From the NCBI RefSeq assembly GCF_036320965.1, contig NC_092225.1, positions 58,003,424 through 58,067,423 on the forward strand: 64,000 nucleotides of DNA, read 5' to 3'. A program made the translations under genes and the position numbers. Under the pieces are notes generated by a model. The model saw nothing but the letters and a program-made list of their open reading frames with translations, was not told the origin of the DNA and did no database searches. The DNA comes from Panulirus ornatus (Eukaryota; Arthropoda; Malacostraca; Decapoda; Palinuridae). Every line of letters begins with the position of its first letter. Position 1 is the stretch's first letter. This document shows, in pieces, positions 1 through 11,292 of the stretch.

Positions 1-660
1 ATCAGCAGTATCTACCTCACACTCTAGATCGCGCTGCAGATATGACCATCCCGCCTCCGTCAACGGGTATCAACCACAGAAACAACACGCTAAACTCCAT
101 CGACCATCGCACAGAACTGTTCCAACAACCTTTAACCCACATCACATCCTGCGTCCTCCCATTCAGGCGCCACAACCGGCACCAGAAACACACTGATCCA
201 TGCAGTACGGTGGGTGTCAATCAAGCGGTGCCCAGTCAGCTTCAGCGCTCACAACCAACATATCAACGATACACTAGCGGACAAGAAACAAGTCCCCAAC
301 ATCTATTTCCAGGTGTCCAGGCTCGCGACACGGTCTTACACTCTGTAAGGAAAGATTATATAATCGTCACTGATTGGAAATAGTCTCAGCGTAGTATTGA
401 TTGATTAGACAAAAAGAATATCAGCTTAATGACAATCAATACTTCATCAAGCAGCTGCAAGTTGAATCATTTAACGCCACGAGCGTATATACCGCTTGTC
501 CACCAGCTGCAACGGTGCATTTCCATAGAGGTTGGGTGGGCCCCAAGGAGGGACACAGTGCTATTAGTTCGTCAGGTTCCGTCGGGAATGTTGATTATGA
601 CACTACACAGCGTGACAGCTGGCCAATTATGCGGATGAATCGGGTCGCTCAGCATTGCAT
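1..660. other. Unassigned stretch, no supported gene
   Basis: Mixed-composition DNA with short open frames on both strands (the longest, about 113 codons at 42-383 on +, resembles no protein I know and has no family motif). No repeats, tRNA-like boxes or mobile-element ends were recognised. Treated as intergenic or intronic. Confidence 0.4.
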
Positions 661-664
661 GGGG

Positions 665-666
<2 letters not shown>

Positions 667-739
<73 letters not shown>
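667..739. repeat. (GA)n microsatellite
   Basis: Uninterrupted GA dinucleotide array of about 36 units. Arginine-glutamate open frames that cross it are a by-product of the repeat and are not genes. Confidence 0.97.
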
Positions 740-740
<1 letters not shown>

Positions 741-2709
741 AGATGAGATGGCTCTCAGTAGAACGTTCCAGTCCCCTTTCCTTCTCAGGTACCATAAGCC
801 AATAATGCATGCCCCTTATTTTCATATGGGTCAAAATCTATGACAAACACCAAACTTATCTTATTTTGTCGTTAATGACCTTATCTCTCCAGACCTATGT
901 GGATAAGAAAGTACACCACCGTAGCCGATATATATTAACCAAACTGACAATTCGATAAAAGCTGGCAAGGGAAACTGAGTCACTTTGTTTCCAGTTTTCG
1001 TTCCTTTGTTTTACCCGCGTAGCCGATTATATTAGGGATACATGTCTATCTGGCAATTCTGCAGGGTTCAAAGGTCACTCAGTGACAACCTAGATGGAAT
1101 TCGGTTATGAGATACCTTGCAACATGTCCCCAAATAATTTTGTAAATATGTTTGGGATTTCTGCGGTTTCCCCCCAGCTCTAAGGCACGAAAGGTCACAT
1201 GAACATTGCAATTTTGTGTATCTTCAAGTCTCTCTCTGATTTTGTACTTATAACCCAGCGGTCGGAGTGAGAGATCAAGCGTTCAAAGAATGCTACGTAT
1301 AGATATATTTTCCGTTAGTTTACGAGAAATTTTGATAGAATGTATTTAATGACAAACTTTCCCACAGTACCAAGAAGTATTAGGAGATAACAAAGTGGCA
1401 ATTGATAACAGTACGATCGGAAATATGCTGTATGTACTTGTGACGGACGACTTTTCTCGATACAGCTTTTATTTCGCTTAACGTGGGTAGAGGTTACCGA
1501 GGTGACAAGGTATTGTTCCTAGACGTGTCGTCGAGGTGTGGGCCGCGTGTCCCACGCATCCCTGAAATTCCCAGTGACCTGAACGATCTCTCTTGTCTCA
1601 CACACTCACGAGATGCCAATTAGAACTGCAGGGTTTTGCGTTTAATCTTGACTTGTCCTCAGTTGATGGTGGTAACTGTGGCCGTAGAGCATAACAATGA
1701 TTTGGACGGTGAGCATGTTAAGAGGATAAGCTTGGCTAACAAAGGAGCAAGAAGCTGCGAGGCTGCGAGGCGGAGTAGTAGCGTTGCGCTGTGTTGTGTT
1801 GGGGTGCTCTATGGCTGTGTTCTTTAGTATCATGATACTGTGATGCTGTCCCATCTTTGGAGTGCTGTATCGCTGCAGGCTGTGCTGGCAGTTACAATAG
1901 TGGGCTGTGCTCTGTTTGTTATCAATGGTGTTCTATGCTTCCATGCTGTGGTGATGTGTTGAACTGCACCAGACTTGAGTGACGTCTTGTTAAACTGCAT
2001 CGCAGAGCCAGGAGTCGTGAGAATAGTGTGTAAAGTTGCTGCCACATCCTGCACTTTCTTGTATCATCCTCAGCGTTCTTGTACAATATTTCCTCAATCA
2101 TCTGAGAACCAAAATATCACACTATCGTAAGACTGCTGGATAATGCAGACTGTCCTATTCTCTAAGGATATCAGTATTCACTGTCTCTTTTGCGACAGGA
2201 ATTCCCCTCGTGGTTCCGATTATAAAGGAACACAATGGCTTTTATGACCACTGTCATTGAACATGTATACAAAGAAGAAGGACTCATAAGTGATATATTT
2301 ATGTGTACAAATGGCAAGAACTGATAACACGTCGTAATAGCAAAGAAAACCCCACTGATACAACTCAACTAAACTGCTTTGTTTAAACCAGGATTGTCCA
2401 ATTGCCTCATACTCCCTACCAAGTGTGTTTCATGAGAGCCTCTCATACTCTACTTTCTTTTAAACTCCTCTGTATTTTCTAAAGGCGTAAATGAAACAAA
2501 GGTCACTCACAGTAGCACAAGTGCCCCAAAAGGGACATCTGCAGCATGGTAAAGCTGAATGCAGGGTTGAAAATAATTGATGCTAAACGTCACAACAGTT
2601 AACGTGGGCTCAATACAGTTGGCTCTTTCTAGAAATGCTCCTATAAGCATCTGATTTAGCGATCATATCGCCAGAACTTTGCCCCTAACAATCATAAAAC
2701 CTCAATCTG
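741..2709. other. Unassigned stretch, no supported gene
   Basis: About 2 kb without recognised genes or mobile elements. Open frames are short (under 75 codons) and occur on both strands without codon bias. The part at 1850-2050 is weakly repetitive in TGCTG/CTGTG words but no clear period could be fixed by eye. Confidence 0.4.
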
Positions 2710-2800
2710 AATAATAATGACAATAATGATAATAATTATGATAATGATAATGATAATAACGATAATAATAATATCAATACTGATAACAGTAATAATAATG

Positions 2801-2870
<70 letters not shown>

Positions 2871-2968
2871 TACTAATAATAATAATATAAATAATTATGA
2901 TGAAGATGATAACAGCAATAATGATAACAATAATGATAACAATACTACTACTACTACTACTACCAATG

Positions 2969-3002
<34 letters not shown>

Positions 3003-3010
3003 TAATAATT
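2710..3010. repeat. (ATA/GATA)-rich trinucleotide microsatellite
   Basis: 300-bp array dominated by ATA triplets with interspersed GAT, ACA and a short (CTA)n run near 2943-2962. The pure (AAT)n core lies at about 2800-2866. The isoleucine-rich open frame starting at 2897 is the array read in frame. Confidence 0.95.
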
Positions 3011-3679
3011 TCCTCTCGAGTTCACTCAGTCTTTTACAAGTCTCTGTACACTACACAGATCGCATCTGCTCTGGTGATCATTCGCTTCGACTCACATAAC
3101 ATATTCATCATCGCCTTGAGAGACCAACCAGCCTCCCGTTTTCCCTCACAAACAAACAGCGGTGTATAAGCGTTGCGCCATCAGTGGCGGCCAGTTCTGA
3201 GTAATCAACAGTGGCAATCAGCCTCCAGGATCCAGGTGCTGGAATGGCTATGCTCATGTGCCTTTGATCAGCGCACCGAGTGATTGATGCCTTAACATAA
3301 TTCGTATGGAAGGTAAAGCTTGATTTCAGAGTATAGGTTTGGCCAGACTGACGTCTCTATCTATATGAATGAACATCACCAAGGCAGAGATATACATGGT
3401 AGAGCGTTTATGGCTGCTAGACAGAGTGTATGACTACATATGGATATGGAGTGCTATTGAAATATCAGTGAAATAATTCCTCTATCTTCACCTCAAAATA
3501 AGTGCCTATGACAAGATTTTATAGAACAACTTTTTGTATATGTTACGAATATTGAACAGGCGGTCATTGTCTTCGTTAGATAGACCAACCCAACGTGGTA
3601 TATTTGTGTTAGCCGAGACAGCACGGGCAAATAATGCCCAGATTAAGGCCAACTCATTAACGCTATACATATACCTTAA

Positions 3680-3815
3680 CTTAAGCCAGGTACCTAGATT
3701 ATCGACCACCATGTGTGTTGACAATGGAACGACTGACGCAACCAGGATTCGAACCAATGCCCACGACCCCGGGGAGCCCGTGAATGTGTCATGGTCAGCC
3801 TACGTCATCAGTAGT
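3680..3815 (-). mobile_element. tRNA-derived SINE copy
   Basis: Read on the minus strand, the segment holds a perfect Pol III B-box-like motif (GGTTCGAATCC, complement at 3745-3755), preceded by a GCTGACCATGA A-box-like part and followed by a body with TGGTCGATAA and TACCTGGCTTAAG. The same order of blocks occurs at 8.0, 23.3, 26.7 and 49.8 kb, so this is a dispersed family and not a tRNA gene: there is no acceptor stem pairing. Boundaries are approximate. Confidence 0.7.
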
Positions 3816-4309
3816 GTCAAGTATAACACATGGACCATTAGGCGCTCTTTTCTTTTTTTTACATTAAAATATTAGCACATCACAGCTCACGGATCATTAA
3901 CAGTGCTCTGTATAATGAAACACAGCAGCTTGATCAGTGAGTGTGTTCTGATGCGCCAGAGCAGATGGATCAAATTAACTCGGCACTAAATACCATCGTA
4001 AAACAGCAATATAAACAACTCTTCTTTGCACACAAATTAGATAAATCACGATGTTCATTACCCCTGCCGTTATGTCTACTGGTACAATCAGGCATATATG
4101 TACTATTAACATGTGTATATTCTGCCACGACACGGCAGACGGACCAAGAACTGTGCATGATACATACATACAAGCACAACACAGACCAATGAGCCAGCAT
4201 GGAGCTTGTGTTCATATGGTTGTGTCTGTATGAATAACTTTATGATCATCCAGTTACTGAAGTGAATGAGACAAACAGAACCTGATACAGAATGAGTCAT
4301 ACAAGAACT
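3816..4309. other. Unassigned stretch, no supported gene
   Basis: Open frames of 60-84 codons overlap on both strands here but none has recognisable motifs. Nothing else was seen. Confidence 0.4.
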
Positions 4310-4690
4310 GTATTCAACTGTTGTTGTCGTATTCAACTGTTGTTGCATTACAGGTGGCATTTCTACGTTTCAGGCTACGTTTCAGGTATTTCATCCTTCT
4401 GATTAATAATGTTTTCACATACAATTGTTGGTGTATTATGGGTGGCATCCCAGCGTTTCAGGCTAGGTTTCAGGTATTTTGTCCTGATTAATAATGCTTC
4501 CAAATACAGCCAACGCTGTATCACAGGTGGCATTCCAGCGTTTCAAGCTATGTTCCAGATATTTCATCTTTCTGATTAATAATGTTTTCACACACAACTG
4601 TTGGTGTATTATGGGTGGCATTTCAGCGTTTCAAGCAATGTTCCACGTCCTTTACCCTTATGACTCATAATGTTTCCGTTTATCATTATT
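4310..4690. repeat. ~86-bp tandem repeat, four copies
   Basis: The word GTGGCAT recurs at 4354, 4442, 4527 and 4615 (spacing 88, 85, 88 bp). Each unit carries GCGTTTCAGGCTA, CAGGTATTTCATC and GATTAATAATG blocks in the same order. Units differ from each other by about 10-20%, so this is an old minisatellite. No coding sense. Confidence 0.85.
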
Positions 4691-4866
4691 GCGTCTCACA
4701 AAACCGTCTCAGGAAAGAAAGATTTTAGTCAAACAGTTTGAACTGTTTACTGTCTAACAGAATACCATGGCTAACGGAGTGTCCCTTGGTGCAGTAGGCT
4801 GGATGTCATTACGCAAGCTGTTACGATCGGTCATTTTCATTACCCAATAATGCTTTACACAGGATG

Positions 4867-4867
<1 letters not shown>

Positions 4868-4940
<73 letters not shown>
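4868..4940. repeat. (CT)n microsatellite
   Basis: Pure CT dinucleotide array after a short CTCTTT lead. Serine-leucine or arginine-glutamate frames through it are spurious. Confidence 0.97.
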
Positions 4941-4943
<3 letters not shown>

Positions 4944-5618
4944 AGCAACAATTTCACTGCAGGAAATCCAGGTCACGGGCGAACAATCATCATACTGCTG
5001 GGGAGGATTTGGCTGTCACTGCCGGTGGATCAGGTCGTCACTGTCGGCGGTTTAGGGTGCTACTTCATGGCGGGTCAGGCCGTCACTGCTGGTAGTTCGG
5101 GCCGTCACTGCCAGTGGGTCAGGAACAGAGAAATGGGGTGACTCCAACGTTTGCTTCCTTCCTCTGATCCTTCTATCGAATGACTGTAATAAAGGACGGA
5201 AGGTTTATCCTCCAACCTCCCCACCCACACACACACAATGCCTCTCTCAGTCGCCTTTTACAACACGAAGGAAATACGTACCCAGTACTCCTCCTCTTCC
5301 CGTCTCTCCAATTCTTTTTTATTCAGTTATTTCTAATTCTTCCTTAAAACGCATTAGCGTCTGCTGCAGGAAGCCGGCACAAAATGGATTTGATCCATTC
5401 CAACTTTCCTCTTGATCTCTGGTATGTGAACCTAATTCCAATTTAACTTTTGGGCAGGAGGCAGACTGGGCAGGAGGAGGTGGAGAGGAGAGCTTCTTGC
5501 CGCCTGATGTAGCTGACTGGCAGCAGCAAATTGGCCAAGGAGTGAATGACCTCAAGTAATAAAGGAGGAGAGGGTTCAGTCCGAGTCGGTCTTGAAAGTA
5601 ACTGTAACCTGTGATCAA
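4941..5618. other. Unassigned stretch, no supported gene
   Basis: The part at 5020-5120 has a short degenerate repeat of GTCACTGCCGGTGG-like words (three to four units). A 99-codon minus frame at 5319-5618 has no recognisable motif. No gene is supported. Confidence 0.4.
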
Positions 5619-5619
5619 G

Positions 5620-6141
5620 AAGGTTTATCCTTGGTCGCGACACCTTGTTCAGGCTCATCCTAGGGTCGCTGCACCTTGTTCAGGCTTATCCTAGGTCGCT
5701 ACACCTTGTTCAGGCTTATCCTAGGTCGCTACACCTTGTTCAGGCTTATCCTAGGTCGCGACACCTTGTTCAGGCTTATCCTAGGTCGCTACACCTTGTT
5801 CAGGCTTATCCTAGGTCGCGACACCTTGTTCAGGCTCATGCTAGGTCGCTACACCTTGTTCAGGCTTATCCTAGGTCGCTGCATCTTGTTCAGGTTTATC
5901 CTCGGTCGTTACACCTTGTTCAGGCTTATCCTAGGTCGCTACACCTTGTTCAGGCTTATCCTAGGTCGCTACACCTTGTTCAGGCTTGTCCTAGGTCGCT
6001 ACACCTTGTTCAGGCTTATCCTAGGTCGCTACACCTTGTTCAGGCTTATCCTAGGTCGCTGCATCTTGTTCAGGTTTATCCTCGGTCGTTACACCTTGTT
6101 CAGGCTTATCCTGGGTCGCTACACCTTGTTCAGGCTTGGCC
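5620..6141. repeat. 30-bp minisatellite, 17 copies
   Basis: Unit CACCTTGTTCAGGCTTATCC plus TAGGTCGCTA, phased exactly at 30 bp from 5671 on (first junction has one extra G). Variant units TCGCGA, CTCGGTCGTT and GCATCTTG mark positions: the two-unit block at 5881-5940 recurs at 6061-6120, showing a 180-bp (six-unit) higher-order duplication. Because 30 is divisible by three, two of the three + frames stay open across the array, producing frames of 176 and 163 codons with decapeptide repeats. There is no non-repeat coding context on either side, so I read these as repeat artefacts. Confidence 0.95.
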
Positions 6142-6927
6142 TAATGACATCAAGAAAGCGCACCTGAAGTCATGACTTCGAAGGAAAGTTACGCTGAAGT
6201 CAGCACGCTGGTTCAGATGAGGGTAAGAAAACATTTTCACTTGCAAGAGAAACAAAAAATCATTTCAGAAAAAGCGATTCGATGGTCTCATTGAGTGGAG
6301 GTGTTTGTTACAATCTATGTAAAAAGAAATAATTTTATGACGCATCAAGTGAAACCCAGTCGTGTCACAAGAGTAAGATATGCTGGGGTTAGCTTTTACA
6401 TGACGTGTAGTTCCACGTGTTGAGCTGCAGTCCTCAAACGTTTTTTGTGAGAGGTATATGAGAGGGGTTTTAAAGGGATTATGAACTTTAACGTAAAATA
6501 TTCCAGTTCGTATGAGAAGCTAATTCAACTGTCAGTCGTAAAAACACTATAGTGAGAAATCTCCTGTTAATAAGTACAAGAACTCGACTTTTCTCATGAA
6601 TTAAGTGCGTGAGGTACCATCTGAGACGACTTGAATGCTAAAAACAACGAGTCAACATTCTAATATATGCCGCTGTATCTATATTTCCATCTGGGTCTGA
6701 GAAACGCCGTTTTGTGACCTCTGTTATCTTTTCTCGCGGTACGCTCACAGGAAAAGCTTAATGAGCTGCACAATAAATTCGCCGCTTGTCTCATACACAA
6801 GTTGATCTGAATAGCTTGAAATCTACCTACGATCTCATAACAATCCTTCTCATCCCTTGAGCGAGAACGAGAGTGTTGCTGAAATCACCAGAGGACAGAG
6901 GAAGGGATCCACGGATGTCGTGTTCAT
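6142..6927. other. Unassigned stretch, no supported gene
   Basis: No open frame of 60 codons or more, no repeats recognised. Ordinary non-coding DNA as far as can be seen. Confidence 0.4.
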
Positions 6928-7130
6928 CCCAAGTGAAGTGCTAGTTACTTGTGCTGACTATACTGTGACAACAGCCTTAGCACATGGCAGCTGTTGGGAT
7001 CAGCCTAAGTGGGGCGCTAGTAAGCGCTAACCACACTGTGGGGTCACAAAGTTCAGCCTTAGCACATGGCTACTGTTGGATTCAGCCCCAAGTGAGGTGC
7101 TAGTAAGCTAAGTACAAACCTACAGTGGGA
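6928..7130. repeat. ~79-bp degenerate tandem repeat
   Basis: The block AAGTGAGGTGCTAGTAAGC and its variants recurs at about 6932, 7008 and 7088, with TTAGCACATGGC and TGTTGGGATCAGCC between. Two to three diverged units; no coding sense. Confidence 0.6.
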
Positions 7131-7995
7131 TAACATGGACCAATGCTAATATGGGGCTACCATATAAGCTTCTGATGAGGGACTGATGTTGAAAACCCCA
7201 GCTTGGGGTAACTAGGTAAATCCCTGCGTGTTGATCCATTGTGTCTATGGCCACTCGGTAAATCCCTCGAGGTGCGTCACTGGGCTAGCATTTTGCACTC
7301 GATTCTCTCCGACTTGCTCAGCCCCCATTTGAGGTCCGTGGTATAACTTCTACCACTGACTAAAGCTGCTGAACATCCTTTGAAAATTCATGATAGCAAT
7401 TTCTTTGATTCTTCTTGATGTGAACGTTTCAGTGTTCAGCCCCCTCCTTGTAGTCTTAGTCCTAACCACGATGACAGTGAACGATATCCCACCAGTTAGG
7501 CGACACCAAGCTTGTCTGTTGCGCTGATCGAGCGTATATTCCAGGCGTCCTAAAGGTTGACAACACACTGGGTGTAGCAGGACACATGATACACCGACAC
7601 TTGTATCACAGGAGCCATAAAAAAGATACTAAGTTCCCAGGTGGAATATGTGAAAGACAAGAAGCAGAATGTCACAGAGCGCACTGCTATTGCTGCAAGC
7701 CTGAGATATATGTCTGAAAAAACAACGCGATGATGCGAGGAAGATTCCGTGTACGTTAGAGTTGTGTTTATCACACTAGAAGGGGGAACATCGTGGTAAT
7801 TAGTGATGTATCTATCAGCAGTTTAATCAATGTAGAATATCTATCTAGGCATTCTGCCTATCAAAAATAACATGACCTAGTTATCAGAGTTTATATATTT
7901 GATTGTCCAAGGCTATCGGACATGATATATACGATAGTATGATTCTGTTTCTAAAAACCGAGAATTAGTCTATTTTGTTTTAATCTTATTCGTTT

Positions 7996-7998
<3 letters not shown>
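7131..7998. other. Unassigned stretch, no supported gene
   Basis: Two minus-strand open frames of 72 and 74 codons (7350-7774) show no family motif. Nothing else recognised. Confidence 0.4.

Positions 7999-8026
<28 letters not shown>
7999..8026. repeat. (CA)n microsatellite
   Basis: Fourteen CA units that directly abut a SINE body on the right, the usual position for a simple-repeat tail of a minus-strand SINE. Confidence 0.9.
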
Positions 8027-8031
<5 letters not shown>

Positions 8032-8130
8032 CAGCCTAAGCCAAATACACACTTATCGACCAGCATCAAGGGGAGGATGAGTGACTGGATTGGAAGAGGG
8101 CCGGATACTGCGCACAGGCCCAGGAGAACA
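8027..8130 (-). mobile_element. Degenerate tRNA-derived SINE
   Basis: Contains CAGCCTAAGCCAAATAC and TTATCGACCAGCATC, then GGGAGGATGAGTGACTGGAT, in the same order as the better preserved copy at 26.7 kb. The B-box position (around 8115-8128) is mutated. The (CA)n at 7999-8026 is its probable 3' tail. Boundaries approximate. Confidence 0.6.
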
Positions 8131-9955
8131 AGAGCGTGGTTCATGGTCAGTTTGTGGTGCATCCTAGAACCGTTAATTTCTAGCATTAGGTGATGTAGTG
8201 GTCTCTACGTGTTTCATAAAGACAAGCCAGAATTCTAACGTTTTGTAGATGTTTTCTCATTGGCACAATTCTGTTGCCTGGTTTAACCTATCTTGGGCGT
8301 ATTTAAGAATGAATAAACTGTACCGTGATCACTTGCACTCTCAAATTATAAAGACCGTGCTTGTGCAGCTGAGTGTGAAATATATCGTTTGATATCGTTT
8401 GATATTTGGTTTTAGTGATTTTCTGAAAAAAAATTGTAGAATTCGTTATATTTGTTTTAAAAATGAAGCTATGCGATGTATCGATATTATACTTCGATCA
8501 ATTTTGCAACCCGAGTATGAGGTGTAGTCAAAAAAAGGCGATCAGGATTAATTTGATTCGTATTAAGAACCATACTTCTGTTGTGGGGAAATTAGACTAG
8601 GAGGAGGACATGTTCAGCTGTGTTCAGAATATCCACTGGCCAGACACGCTTGCATCTATGGCTTCTTTTAAATGTGGTCCTCAAGAGTCTGCGTTCTTTA
8701 GGTCCCCAAAAACAACATTAAAGTTCATTACGTTTCATAAAAACTTTGCAATTTTAAGGAAATCTTCGAATCAATTGCATCATCTATTCTAATTTCATCA
8801 ACTAAATCCAAAGATGTCAGTGAATATGAACATATGAAAGTGAGATATGGACAAAATATTTCCAGACCATTTGATAATACTTACAACACCGTTCTGTCTA
8901 CCAAAGCTCCTGTCACATCGGAAAGATTTCTCGATATTGTTGTGGACAGACTCATTGCCAACGTACGTATCCGTCGCCTGGTCAGATTGTATTGCTATAG
9001 ACACACATCCCATCTCTACCAAGGCTTTACTTGCGAGTGTCATTCTACTTTCTCCCCGACAACGCTAGTCACGCAAGTCAGTAATGTGCCACGAGGCAAA
9101 GAGCTTCATCCTACAAATGGATAAGTGGACCTTCACTCGGGCCGAGCCCAGGGGATTACACGGCAGCCTAGGCCCTTTCCTACATACGCTGGTGATTAAG
9201 ATGATCTTTTGTTCTTACGGAGGAATTAATTGGAAGCAACGTCATCGTGCGATAGCTCCGCTACGAGGGCTCACCTTAGAATCCTATAATTCCCCACCGG
9301 TTACGCGAGACATGCACTCACCACTCTCCACGGTGGCGCTGAACACGTATGTTCACTTTGACCGACGAAAAATGAATACACTTAACTCCCTGCACCATGT
9401 TGAGGAACTTAGGACTGTGAAGTGAAAATCGAGTCATAATGTCACGAAAATGGACAACGGAGAAAATGATTAAGACATAATCGATAAGATTATGATCTTA
9501 TTTCCTATTTCATTATCATGTTTGAGATTCTCCGCCTCCAAATGGGAGTGAACACCATGCATAGATGATATTAGATCAAATTCTCATAACTTCAAGAATT
9601 CGTTGCTCCCGATTTGCTCTCTGCACACAGGTATTAGGCTTTGTTGACGTGGGCGTGGACCTCTCATTGTCTAACGGAGTTTTGTCTTTAGTCTGAGTTA
9701 CAGATTATGTGATGAAAGTTAATCACAAACTCACGAAGTTCTCCTCGAGGAAAGTGATGGAAACAAGAGCACTGACGACTCATGAAAGCATTGCGTTACA
9801 CGACACTCAGGTTGAATATAAACGTTCAGCAAAGGAGCAATGGGTATATACTGCTTCAGCATGCATAGGATATGCTTTCCCACCGGCGTTACGGTAATGT
9901 CAACTCTCTGACAACCTACCTGCCACTATGGAACTAATGACGAAATGGAAACACG
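8131..9955. other. Unassigned stretch, no supported gene
   Basis: Overlapping open frames of 60-113 codons occur at 8610-9425 on both strands. None shows a domain I recognise, and overlapping frames on both strands at this density are expected by chance. A short exon cannot be excluded. Confidence 0.4.
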
Positions 9956-10436
9956 ATCATGTGTCCCCGTTGATGATCTCTCTGTTGATGCCGCCTCAAT
10001 TAATGATGTTCTTTCTGTCTACGATGTGTGTATTCCTACTACTGCTTCTGTTCCTGCTACTGATGCGTCTGTTGCCACTGATCTATTTGCTGTCACTACT
10101 GTTGTCGAGTCTGTCTCTGCTGCTCCTGTTGCTGATTGTAATGATTCTGTTGTCACTGCTCCTCTTGCTCTGTTGATGATTCCGTTTCTAATGATACTGT
10201 TGCTATCAATACTGCTCTTTGTCCCTGTAGCTTCTGTTGCGGTTTAATGATTCTGTTGCCACTGAAGCTGTTTACCTGTCACTACTGTTGTTGTGACCTT
10301 CCTTAATGCTCCTGTTGCTCCTACTGATGATTCTTTGGTCACTACTACTGTTGCTGTCATGCTACCTCTACCGTTATTGCTTCTTCTCCTGATGTCTCTC
10401 CTGTTGTTGGTGTTACTGCTGCTGTTACGAATGTGT
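9956..10436. repeat. Degenerate (TGTTGC/TACTGCT)-rich low-complexity tract
   Basis: About 480 bp made of CTGTTGCT, CTACTGCT, GATTCTGTTG words with no strict period, on + strand strongly pyrimidine/G biased. It leaves long hydrophobic leucine-rich or Ser/Val/Ala/Thr-rich frames open (9928-10247). I read this as decayed triplet-type repeat. A low-complexity coding exon is the alternative but no flanking coding evidence is visible. Confidence 0.65.
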
Positions 10437-11043
10437 AACTATAGAACTGTATTTTTTTTTGAGGCAGCATTCCTTTAAGTATCTTGTTTTTCAGTTTCAT
10501 CTCCTTAAGTATCAAGTTCTTAAGTATCACATCAGGGGTATAAGGTTGTTATATAACACGTCATGACGTATATAAAGTCCTTAAATACACGACCAACATT
10601 ATAACCTTAATTGCCACGTCCTTCCATAGACTCCCGTCCTTAGAACTATTTCGTTTTCAACTGTCAAATTCCAGCATATTTGAATATCAAGAAATTTCCA
10701 CACATATTCATATGAATCAGAACACAGACTCCGGCATGTAAAGGATATTTTAGCAGCGCACCTACCTACTTCCCTTGGTATATAGCTGGTCGTATGTTAA
10801 CCAAAATGACTCTATTACAGTAGGACATATTTCACGTCAGGAACATAAATATATGGAACAACCTCCCTTTCTAGATATGCAAAGCTATTCTGTAACACAC
10901 AGGGGAATGTTCTATGTCTTCAGATAAGGCTTCTCGCACGCCTACAACCTGGGCGAGTCTTTTTACTTTTGATAGAGGAAGAAAATGTTCTGTCTAACAG
11001 CATGACTGTTAAGGGGAGTGTGAAGAACTGGAGCATACAAAAG
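10437..11043. other. Unassigned stretch, no supported gene
   Basis: AT-rich DNA. The segment 10470-10620 has recurring TTAAGTATC/TCCTTAAGTA words. No gene or mobile element recognised. Confidence 0.4.
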
Positions 11044-11292
11044 AGCCCGACAGCACTTGGGTAATTATGCTCGTCCTTCAAAGCCAACACTGGAGCCACA
11101 CCAGCAGCACTGCCAACACTTGGGGCAAGAATGCTTGTCCTTCAGAGCCAAAACTGGAACCTCACTAACAGCATTGCTAACGCTCGTACAATAATGCCTG
11201 TCCCTCAAAGCCAACACAGGGGCCACACTAGCAGCGCAGCCAACGCTTGGACAATAATGCTCGCCTTCAGAACCAACACGAGATCCACATTA
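11044..11292. repeat. 63-bp tandem repeat, about four copies
   Basis: ATGCTCGTCCTTCAAAGCCA-type blocks start at 11067, 11131, 11194 and 11257 (spacing 64, 63, 63). Each unit also has CACTGCCAACACTTGG. The 60-codon + frame at 11131 runs through the repeats and is not a gene. Confidence 0.85.

Noticed and set aside
5620..6141. CRISPR array
   Set aside because: Units are contiguous 30-mers without unique spacers, and the sequence is eukaryotic in character.
5645..6175. 176-codon repetitive protein gene
   Set aside because: It is the 30-bp minisatellite read in frame; a second frame is equally open and there is no flanking coding sequence.
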